Below, piece after piece: positions 56,949-64,000 of a DNA stretch of 64,000 nucleotides (positions within the stretch are counted from its first letter, which is position 1; each line of letters begins with the position of its first letter). Under the pieces are notes generated by a model that saw only the letters and a list, made by a program, of their open reading frames with translations, was not told where the DNA came from and searched no databases. Source of the DNA: CAXXFQ01 sp963674475 (GTDB taxonomy: Bacteria; Planctomycetota; Planctomycetia; Pirellulales; Thermoguttaceae); contig CAXXFQ010000024.1 in NCBI GenBank assembly GCA_963674475.2, positions 930,001 to 994,000 on the forward strand, given 5' to 3'. A program made the translations under genes and the position numbers.

Positions 56949-57044
56949 GCTCCCCTCCTTTTGTTTTCCCGACCGATCCGGCCAGAAAAGAAGTCGTCTT
57001 GGTGTGCCATCTTGTGCGAGCTGCTCGTGGAACCGGCAACTCGG

Positions 57045-57084
57045 ATAAAAAACAAAGTGGGTTCCTCGCGTGGAGAAACCCACT
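57045..57084 (-). terminator. Rho-independent terminator after the DUF1080 gene
   Basis: AGTGGGTT (57056-57063) and AACCCACT (57077-57084) form a perfect 8-bp stem; on the minus strand it is followed by TTGTTTTTT. Confidence 0.75.
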
Positions 57085-57194
57085 GTCACCAAAGCTTATC
57101 TCACAAAACGACTTGAGGAAGGCTTTTTCAGGCTGGTTTTTGGCCGGTTTTCTTAAAAAAACGATCTTTCCGGCCCAGTCCGACGGATGTTTTT

Positions 57195-58412
57195 TTACTG
57201 TCCCGACTTCGAAAAACGGGCCGGAATCTCGGAAATCCGGATATTCCTTAGCGAAATATCGGTCGTCGGGTCGTGCCCTTGGATTTGGATCGTCCCCGGT
57301 TCGAGGCGAAGCCCCCGTCGGGGGTTCTCGTTCGGTTTGCGTCGATCGGTCCAATCGGTCACTTGATAACCGTTGACCCAGACGGCAATATGCGGCCCGT
57401 CGGCATGGATTGTCTTGCGGAACCACTCGAAATCGTTGGCCGTGATTCGACGGGCGTTGGTCCGTCGAAAGATCCCGCCGGTCCCGCAGTCGGCCGGTCG
57501 GTTCCGATCGTCCCCTTTAAAACCGTTGTGGATCTGACTCTCATAGCCGTTCATCGTGTCGCCGGGAATGCAGCGAAAGAAGACGCCCGAGTTGAGTTTT
57601 TCACCGTTGACGAACACCTCTAATTGCAACGTGAAATCGCCATAGGCCCCTTCCGTCTCGATCTGACCACGCCCGTTTTTGACGTTCATCTCCCCCTTCT
57701 CGGTCACAGTGAAGACGCTGGCCATCTCGGGATAGGTCTTCCAGCCGGAAAGGTCCTTGCCGGTAAAAATCGGCTTCATTCCCAGCGGTTTGAGCTTGAT
57801 ATTGCGAAAGGCAATCGGCCCTTTTTCAAACGCCAGACCGATATACCCGCGTCCCATCGGCGCCGGATCGTCGTAGTCGACCACCGTTTTCCCATCGACG
57901 CTGACCAAGATTTTCGGACCGCCTGCCGTAATCTCGAGTTGATGCCACTCGTCGGACGTCGGCGAGGTTTCGGCCTTTTTTCGTGCAACCAAGCTGCCGG
58001 TCGGCTCGGCGTCGGTCACCTTTGCCCCGGCCAGACGAACCCCATACGCCCGGTTTTTCGGGTCAGTGACCACCGGCGGCGTCCGCAAATAGACGGCACC
58101 TTCAGTTTCGGCAGCGACACGAAAATCGGCTTTCAGCACATAGTTCCCCCATTGCGACGTCGTCCGCAAAAGGCCCGGCTTGCCCGCCGTAACGGTAATC
58201 GCCCCGCCGTCGACCTTCCAATCAGCCTCGCTAACCGGCTTCCAACCAAAAAGAGTCTCCCCGTCGAACAAAAGGAGCCAGCCGTCGGCCAGTTCCGCAG
58301 GCGTGAGCCGATTGACCGAATCCGACGGATCGGCGACCGATACTACGGGGGAATTTAAAAGCACCAAAACGGCCAGGAGCACAAAACCGAAAGCCAACGT
58401 CATGTGTCGCAT
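57195..58412 (-). CDS. Secreted protein with two DUF1080 (LamG-like) domains
   Basis: The 405-residue protein has a signal peptide (1-27) and two tandem DUF1080 domains, about 38-210 ('LFDGETLFGWKPVSEADWKV', 'YIGLAFEKGPIAFRNIKLKP') and about 214-395 ('IFTGKDLSGWKTYPE', 'SGVFFRCIPGDTMNGYESQI'). DUF1080 is a concanavalin-like fold that includes 3-keto-glycoside hydrolases and is greatly expanded in planctomycetes; a role in polysaccharide or glycoside breakdown outside the cytoplasm is inferred. The start ATG has AAGAAGGAT upstream. Confidence 0.92.
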   Translation of the reverse strand: MRHMTLAFGFVLLAVLVLLNSPVVSVADPSDSVNRLTPAELADGWLLLFDGETLFGWKPVSEADWKVDGGAITVTAGKPGLLRTTSQWGNYVLKADFRVAAETEGAVYLRTPPVVTDPKNRAYGVRLAGAKVTDAEPTGSLVARKKAETSPTSDEWHQLEITAGGPKILVSVDGKTVVDYDDPAPMGRGYIGLAFEKGPIAFRNIKLKPLGMKPIFTGKDLSGWKTYPEMASVFTVTEKGEMNVKNGRGQIETEGAYGDFTLQLEVFVNGEKLNSGVFFRCIPGDTMNGYESQIHNGFKGDDRNRPADCGTGGIFRRTNARRITANDFEWFRKTIHADGPHIAVWVNGYQVTDWTDRRKPNENPRRGLRLEPGTIQIQGHDPTTDISLRNIRISEIPARFSKSGQ

Positions 58413-58678
58413 ACAACAGATCCTTCTTAAAGAAGACCAACAGGCAGGAACTTTTTCGAGGAGGAAAAAACCGATTTTATCGATTCAACCGGATGGCCAA
58501 CCTCGGAAAAATGTGCCCAAAGGATACCATACCTCTTCTCTCTTGGCAAGTTCTCCCTTCCGAGCCACGACTTTTGCCCCACTGCCTGAAACCATGCAAG
58601 CTATAGTATCAATGTCCCGTTAACAGGTCGAATCAATCCACTCTCCCCCTTTCCCTCGAAGTGAAACGGACCTAGCCG

Positions 58679-59911
58679 ATGTTGCCCGATTCTCACTCCC
58701 TTTCCGACGACGCTCCTAACTCTGCGGTGGCCACCATTTCGCAAGAGAGTGAAACGACCACCGAATCCAAGACGACGTCCGTTCCGGCCGACGATTTTTC
58801 CCAGCCGGTTTCGACCACCCGTGTGCTGCACGTGATCAACGGGGAGCATTATAGCGGGGCCGAACGGGTGCAAGATCTTTTGGGGCTTTCGCTGCCAAGC
58901 TTCGGCTACGAGGTCGGATTCGCCTGTCTGAAACCGGCCGAGTTTTCCCGGTATCGTCAGGCCGTGGAGTGTCCGCTGGAGGCGATCCCCATGCGAGGCC
59001 GGTTCGACCTGCGTCCCGCGCGACGGTTGGCCCAAATGGCCCGAAACGGCGGATACGCCTTACTGCACGCCCATACGCCGCGCACCCTTTTCTTGACCAC
59101 GATCGCCGCCCGAATGGCCCGGCTGCCGATAGTCTACCACGTCCATTCCCCGGCGAGCAACGACTCGACTCGCTGGTGGCAAGACCACCTCAACGCGACC
59201 GTCGAATGGTTTTGCATGCGACGAGCCGATGGCCTGATCCCCGTCTCCGAAAGCCTCGGCGAACGTCTTTTGAAGGCCGGGTTCTCCAAGAATAAAGTCC
59301 ATCCCGTCCCGAACGGTGTGCCTTATCGAACCACTCGCGATCCACGAAATTTGGATCAAAAAGATTGGACCTTGGGAATGGTCGCCCTTTTCCGACCGCG
59401 CAAAGGAACCGAAGTTCTCCTGAAGGCACTGGCCCAACTGCGACGCGAAGGACACCCGGTTCGACTGCTGGCCGTCGGCGGCTTTGAGACCTCAGAGTAC
59501 GAAAGCAACCTACGTGCCCTGGTCCGGTCGTTAGAAATCGAAGAGGCCGTCACCTGGACCGGTTTCACGAAAGAGGTCGACCGCGAGCTTTTAAAAATGG
59601 ACCTCATGGTCCTGCCAAGTCTCTTCGGCGAAGGAACGCCCATGGTGATGCTCGAAGCGATGGCCGCCGGGGTCCCAATCGTGGCAAGTCGGGTCGAGGG
59701 AATTCCCGAAGTCGTTCGCGATCGACAAGAGGGGCTCTTGGTCACGCCCAACGATCCACAAGGGCTCGCCGGTGCCGTCACTCGATTTATCCAACACGAG
59801 GTCGACTGGACCGAAATGCACCAAGCGGCAATTGAGCGTCACGCCACCCATTATTCGGTCGAAAGCATGGCCCGTCAGGTAGCCGACGTCTATCAAAAAA
59901 TTCTCGACTAA
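58679..59911 (+). CDS. Family 4 glycosyltransferase
   Basis: The 410-residue GT-B protein has an unstructured N-terminal 40 residues, the N-domain 'HVINGEHYSGAERVQDLLGL' and the C-domain retaining-enzyme motif with two glutamates, Glu318 in FGEGTP and Glu326 in MLEAMAAGVPIV. It probably transfers a sugar from a nucleotide-sugar to a lipid or polysaccharide at the cytoplasmic face. It is divergently arranged with the DUF1080 gene. Confidence 0.92.
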   Translation: MLPDSHSLSDDAPNSAVATISQESETTTESKTTSVPADDFSQPVSTTRVLHVINGEHYSGAERVQDLLGLSLPSFGYEVGFACLKPAEFSRYRQAVECPLEAIPMRGRFDLRPARRLAQMARNGGYALLHAHTPRTLFLTTIAARMARLPIVYHVHSPASNDSTRWWQDHLNATVEWFCMRRADGLIPVSESLGERLLKAGFSKNKVHPVPNGVPYRTTRDPRNLDQKDWTLGMVALFRPRKGTEVLLKALAQLRREGHPVRLLAVGGFETSEYESNLRALVRSLEIEEAVTWTGFTKEVDRELLKMDLMVLPSLFGEGTPMVMLEAMAAGVPIVASRVEGIPEVVRDRQEGLLVTPNDPQGLAGAVTRFIQHEVDWTEMHQAAIERHATHYSVESMARQVADVYQKILD

Positions 59912-59955
59912 CGTCGTGTCATCCGCTCTTTACGTGCTTCCAAGGGCAACCTATT

Positions 59956-61845
59956 TTACGCTTCGTCGTCCTTACTCTCTTCCGGCGGCAACGCCTCTAA
60001 AACCCCCTTGGCCCGCTTGAAAACCCCAATCCCCTCGACCAACATCCACCCCTCAAGGAAAAGGACAATCAGGCCGACCGAGAAGAGCAAGTATTTTTCA
60101 TTGACCAGCCAGCCGTATTTGACGTGGAACATTTGCCAGAGCATCGCCCAGGCGGGCATGATCAGAAGAAAGATGGTCGGCAAAACGATGAACCAGATCG
60201 GCCGGTTGCGTCGCCAGAGATAAAAGACGGCCACCAACAAGGCCATTCCGGCCAACAATTGGTTTCCCGCACCAAACAACGGCCAGAGGATTAACCCACC
60301 GGTCCCCAATTTCCCGGTCGGTCCCGGCAACATCGCCACAAGACCGGCCGTCACGACGGCAACGACGGTCGCAAAGTATTTATTTGCAAGCGGTTTGAAA
60401 CCGATCGTTCCGGCCAACTCCTGCAAAACGTATCGCTGCAAACGGGTCGCCGTGTCTAGCGTCGTCGCGGCGAAACAGGCGACCAAGACGGCCATCAGCC
60501 CCATTGCCATTTTCAGCGGTATCCCCAGCGCCGCCACCAGATTCGCGCTTCCCTCGACAAACGCGCCCAGCTTGTGCCCCAGACTGAACGACGCCCAACT
60601 GCGGGTCTTGTCGTAGCGGTTTTCCCAAGCGGCCCGCCCGACCAACGGTTGATCGTCGACCGTCACGGTCTGAAAAGTATAGGCAGAAGGATCCCCATCG
60701 TGGGGAACCCGCTCGAATTTCCCCATGCCGACCCCCGCACAACAGGCGGCAATCACCATGACGGCCAACGCCCCTTCCAAAAGCATCCCGCCGTAGCCGA
60801 CAAACTGAGCGTCGGTCTCCCGGTTGAGTTGTTTGCTGCTGGTCCCACTGCTGACCAGGCTATGAAAACCGCTAATCGCCCCGCAGGCGACGATAATAAA
60901 CAAAAACGGAAAGATCGGCGGCGCGCCCGCGGGCAATGCGTCGAAATCGACCACCGCCGGCGCCGAGCGAAACAGATCGGCTTGCCCGCCAATCGAAGCC
61001 ACTCCCAACCCCAACGTCAACACGATCATCGCGACAACCAGTTGGTGGCTGTTGACAAAATCCCGCGGTTGCAACAAAAGCCACACCGGCAACACTGACG
61101 CGAAAAAGCAGTAGACCAACAACAGCAACGTCCAAACAATGACCGACGCGTTCCCGTTGGCCGTCAGATAGTCGCCGATCCCCCAAGGCAAAAACGTCTC
61201 GGCCGGGGGAAGCGTGATCGGAAAATGGTACGCGCCCAAATAGACGCACACGTAAATCGTCGCCAACGCCAACATCGACGGAATCAGAATTCCCCCGCCA
61301 CGATTATGCACCCAAAGCCCGACCAAAATGGCAATCGGCAACGAAATCCAGACGCCCAAAACCGATTCCGGATAGATCGAAAAGATCGACGCGATCACCA
61401 GCCCGAAGACGGCGATCACCATCATGTTCAACAGCGCCAAGATCATCAGAAAAAACAGCCGGGTCCGTGGCGTAATGATCCGCCCGGCAATCTCGCCGAT
61501 GCTCGTCCCCCGATTGCGAAGCGAAAGGACCAGCGCTGAAAAATCTTGGACCGCGCCCAAGAAAATACAGCCGAAAAAGACCCACAGCAATGCGGGCAGC
61601 CAGCCCCAAAACACGGCAATCGCCGGACCGACAATCGGCCCCGTTCCCGCGATACTGGTGAAGTGGTGCCCGAAGAGAACGAATTTATTGGTCGGCACAA
61701 AGTCTGTGTCGTCCCGATGAGCGTTGGCGGGCGTCTTGGCCTCCGGATCGAGACGAAAGATTTTCTGCGCCAACCATCGCCCGTAGGTATAATAGGCAAT
61801 CACATAGCCAACAAAAGCTCCCAAGGCAATTAAAAGCGTACTCAT
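59956..61845 (-). CDS. CstA-family (carbon starvation) membrane transporter
   Basis: The 629-residue protein starts at ATG 61845 (GGAGTGAG upstream) and is hydrophobic throughout, with about 16 transmembrane helices. CstA-type motifs are 'HHFTSIAGTGPIVGPAIAVF' and 'HSLVSSGTSSKQLNRETDAQ'. Family members import peptides or pyruvate, often under carbon limitation. It follows trpC on the same strand with a 47-bp gap, so it could be cotranscribed, though the roles do not obviously match. Confidence 0.9.
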   Translation of the reverse strand: MSTLLIALGAFVGYVIAYYTYGRWLAQKIFRLDPEAKTPANAHRDDTDFVPTNKFVLFGHHFTSIAGTGPIVGPAIAVFWGWLPALLWVFFGCIFLGAVQDFSALVLSLRNRGTSIGEIAGRIITPRTRLFFLMILALLNMMVIAVFGLVIASIFSIYPESVLGVWISLPIAILVGLWVHNRGGGILIPSMLALATIYVCVYLGAYHFPITLPPAETFLPWGIGDYLTANGNASVIVWTLLLLVYCFFASVLPVWLLLQPRDFVNSHQLVVAMIVLTLGLGVASIGGQADLFRSAPAVVDFDALPAGAPPIFPFLFIIVACGAISGFHSLVSSGTSSKQLNRETDAQFVGYGGMLLEGALAVMVIAACCAGVGMGKFERVPHDGDPSAYTFQTVTVDDQPLVGRAAWENRYDKTRSWASFSLGHKLGAFVEGSANLVAALGIPLKMAMGLMAVLVACFAATTLDTATRLQRYVLQELAGTIGFKPLANKYFATVVAVVTAGLVAMLPGPTGKLGTGGLILWPLFGAGNQLLAGMALLVAVFYLWRRNRPIWFIVLPTIFLLIMPAWAMLWQMFHVKYGWLVNEKYLLFSVGLIVLFLEGWMLVEGIGVFKRAKGVLEALPPEESKDDEA

Positions 61846-61892
61846 CGTTCTCACTCCGAAGCCGGATTCGCTTGAAATTTCAGATGGTCGGA

Positions 61893-62693
61893 CTATTCCC
61901 GACAACTCCCCTCTTTACCCAACAGCCGGTCGACCGCCGCCCCCAGATCGGCTTCTCGCATGAGGCTCTCGCCGACCAGCATGGCCGAGACCCCGGCCGC
62001 TTCGAGCTTTTCGACCTGCGCGCGATCATGAATTCCACTCTCGCCGACGACAAGCCGATCCGACGGGATCTCTCGCCGCAACTGAATCGTTTGCCCGATA
62101 TCGGTCTTGAAGGTATGCAAATCGCGATTGTTGATCCCGATCAGCTTCGCCCCGATGCGAACGACCCGCGGCAGATTTTCCGGCTGATGCAACTCGACCA
62201 ACGGCGTCATTCCCAGCTGGACAATCAGATCGTGAAGCTCCTCGAGGCTCGCGTCGTCGAGACACTCGGCGATCAACAGAACCGCATCTGCACCGGCAAC
62301 GCGAGCTTCATAAACCTGGTACGGATCGATAATAAAATCTTTTCGCAAAACGGGCAACTCGACCGCCGCCCGGACCGCTCGAAGATACTCAAGCGCCCCT
62401 TGAAAAAAATCCCGGTCGGTCAAAACACTCAGGCAACTGGCCCCGTGCGCCTCGTAAATCTTCGCGATCGCAACCGGGTCGAAATCCTCGCGAATCACGC
62501 CGCGCGACGGGCTGGCCTTTTTTACCTCGGCGATCAAACGCACCGGCGGCGCGTCGGCCAGCGCCCCAAAAAAATCCCGCGGCGCAGGCGCGTCGGCCAC
62601 TTGCTCTTGAAGCGACTCCAGCGGCACTTTCGCCTGTGCTTCGGCAATTTCACGCCGCTTTGTCGCGACAATGTCGTCCAAGATCGTCGACAT
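61893..62693 (-). CDS. trpC: Indole-3-glycerol-phosphate synthase
   Basis: The 266-residue TIM barrel converts CdRP to indole-3-glycerol phosphate in tryptophan biosynthesis. Signatures: 'IAEVKKASPSRGVIRED' (54-70) with catalytic lysine, 'VLRKDFIIDPYQVYEARVAG', 'IGINNRDLHTF' and 'VGESGIHDRAQV'. It lies 24 bp downstream of purH, so both are probably in one transcript; other trp genes are absent from the window. Confidence 0.96.
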   Translation of the reverse strand: MSTILDDIVATKRREIAEAQAKVPLESLQEQVADAPAPRDFFGALADAPPVRLIAEVKKASPSRGVIREDFDPVAIAKIYEAHGASCLSVLTDRDFFQGALEYLRAVRAAVELPVLRKDFIIDPYQVYEARVAGADAVLLIAECLDDASLEELHDLIVQLGMTPLVELHQPENLPRVVRIGAKLIGINNRDLHTFKTDIGQTIQLRREIPSDRLVVGESGIHDRAQVEKLEAAGVSAMLVGESLMREADLGAAVDRLLGKEGSCRE

Positions 62694-62717
62694 GAATCAA
62701 ACCCCAATACTTGTTCA

Positions 62718-64000
62718 TTAATGCTTGAAATGTCGTCGACCGGTGAAGATCATCGGCAGACCGTGTTTGTTGCAGGCCTCGATCACTTCGCCGTCCCGTC
62801 GGGAACCGCCCGGTTGGATGATCGCCGTGATTCCGGCCTCGGCAGCTCGTTCGATCGAATCGGCAAACGGGAAAAACGCGTCGCTGCCCAGGACCGAACC
62901 GGCGATCCGGTCACCCGCCTTCTTGATTGAGATCTCGACCGAGTCGACCCGGCTCATCTGCCCGGCACCGGCCCCCAAAAGCATCTGGTCCTTGCAAACG
63001 ACGATCGCGTTGGATTTCACGTGTCGAACCATGTTCCAGGCAAAACGAAGGTCGGCCCTCTTTTCGGGGTCCGGCTTCGCTTCGGTGACCACTTCCCAGT
63101 CGTCTTCCGGGTCGGCCAATATGTCGGCCTCTTGCAAGAGCATCCCGCCATCGACAAACCGATAGGCCCAAGCCGGTTCGACTTCCGGTAACGCCCCGAC
63201 GCGAACCAACCGAACATTGGCTTTCCACTTCGGCTTGGTCGTCAGGATTTCCAACGCCTCGGACGAGAATTCCGGCGCGACGATCGCTTCGATAAACAGC
63301 CCCGGCTCCGAAAGCACTTCGGCCACTGCCGCGTCGACCTCGCGATTGATACCCAGCACCGAGCCGAACGCGCTCATCGGGTCGCCCGCCATCGCGCGTC
63401 GCGTCGCCTCGGCCAGATCGTCAGCCGTCGCCGCGCCACACGGGTTGTTGTGTTTAATGACACTGACCGCCGGGCCGCCAAACGACCGGGCAATTCCCAG
63501 CGCCGCGTCGAGGTCCATCAGGTTGTTGTACGAAAGTTCCTTCCCATTGAGCTGCTCGCCCGAGACGACACTCGGACGCGTATCCGACGGGTCGGCATAG
63601 ACGGCCGCCTTTTGATGGGGGTTTTCCCCGTAACGCAAGACCGCCTTGCGGGTCATCGACAACGTCAACGTCCCGGGCAGTCCCGCTTCGGCCGTTTGAC
63701 CGGCGAAATAATCGGCAATCGCCCGATCGTACTTGGCCGTATGGGCAAACGCCTCACCTGCCAAGGTGCGACGGAACTCGACGTCGGTCCCGCCGTTCTC
63801 GCGAACCCGCGCGAGGATCTCGGCGTATTGGCTCGGGCTCGTGGCGATCGTCGTGAAGGCGTGGTTCTTCGCCGCGGCCCGGACCAACGACGGTCCGCCA
63901 ATGTCGATCTTCTCGATTGCTTCAGCCATCGTGACCCCGTCCCGCGCGACGGTCGCTTCAAACGGATACAGGTTCACCACGACCAGCTCGAACGTGACGA
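62718..64000 (-). CDS. purH: Bifunctional AICAR formyltransferase / IMP cyclohydrolase, 5' end outside window
   Basis: The reading frame is open to the right edge and ends in 'VTFELVVVNLYPF', an internal PurH segment, so about the first 100 residues are missing. The MGS-like IMP cyclohydrolase part is represented by 'IDIGGPSLVRAAAKNH' and the AICAR transformylase part by 'KAVLRYGENPHQKAAVY', 'VIKHNNPCGAAT', 'VLSEPGLFIEAIVAPEFSSE' and 'SDAFFPFADSIERAAEAG'. It catalyses the last two steps of purine synthesis. It is followed by trpC. Confidence 0.95.
   Translation of the reverse strand, partial: VTFELVVVNLYPFEATVARDGVTMAEAIEKIDIGGPSLVRAAAKNHAFTTIATSPSQYAEILARVRENGGTDVEFRRTLAGEAFAHTAKYDRAIADYFAGQTAEAGLPGTLTLSMTRKAVLRYGENPHQKAAVYADPSDTRPSVVSGEQLNGKELSYNNLMDLDAALGIARSFGGPAVSVIKHNNPCGAATADDLAEATRRAMAGDPMSAFGSVLGINREVDAAVAEVLSEPGLFIEAIVAPEFSSEALEILTTKPKWKANVRLVRVGALPEVEPAWAYRFVDGGMLLQEADILADPEDDWEVVTEAKPDPEKRADLRFAWNMVRHVKSNAIVVCKDQMLLGAGAGQMSRVDSVEISIKKAGDRIAGSVLGSDAFFPFADSIERAAEAGITAIIQPGGSRRDGEVIEACNKHGLPMIFTGRRHFKH

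Overview
The window looks like the chromosome of a planctomycete, most likely from the Pirellulales. The clade-typical signs are a giant secreted protein carrying the N-terminal motif LEPLEDRRLLS, a DUF1559 protein, tandem DUF1080 domains, a PEP-CTERM protein, Tat-exported NHL-repeat proteins, very large hydrazine-synthase-alpha-like proteins with CxxCH motifs, a YidC carrying a PDZ domain, and many secreted proteins of unknown function. No phage, insertion sequence or CRISPR array was seen. Most of the window is ordinary chromosome with widely spaced genes.

Layout. 1-13.6 kb, all minus strand: a truncated giant HzsA-like cytochrome protein; a DUF1559 protein and an unknown secreted protein; an ECF sigma factor followed by a possible membrane anti-sigma partner; hslV-hslU; and a Prc-type tail-specific protease. 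13.6-14.7 kb: a gene-poor gap that holds a structured repeat (copy A), a CAU-anticodon tRNA and a terminator. 14.8-22.8 kb, minus strand: a 2316-residue beta-helix protein with a dockerin-like end, and a PEP-CTERM protein. 23.4-27.7 kb, plus strand: a small sugar-phosphate operon with an RpiB-type isomerase, a DhaK-type kinase (frameshifted as given), DhaL, an LsrF-type aldolase/thiolase and a cupin. 27.8-31.8 kb: a second HzsA-like protein, fused to a SUMF1 domain. 31.9-37.0 kb, minus strand: a 1402-residue 2-hydroxyacyl-CoA dehydratase activase/reductase fusion and tsaB. 37.0-37.9 kb: a gene-poor gap with structured repeat copy B. 37.9-55.4 kb, plus strand: a metallophosphoesterase, yidC, a TVP38/DedA-like protein, a UbiB kinase, two NHL paralogues, a three-gene GAF-HlyD / HlyD / PqqD-M50-HlyD cluster, and leuS. 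55.5-64 kb: an SDR, a small secreted protein, a DUF1080 protein, a family 4 glycosyltransferase, a CstA-type transporter, trpC and a truncated purH.

The most interesting items are: (i) a pair of about 150-bp conserved, structured intergenic elements (14411-14572 and 37689-37866) in opposite orientation, with a compensated hairpin and two competing conserved pairings; (ii) the GAF/HlyD/M50 cluster, a candidate membrane-associated export, processing or signalling system; (iii) the RpiB-DhaKL-LsrF-cupin operon, which suggests an uncharacterised short-chain ketose pathway whose isomerase lacks the usual ring-opening histidine; and (iv) two giant CxxCH fusion proteins with different accessory domains. 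All functional statements rest on recognising families by eye; no database search was run.
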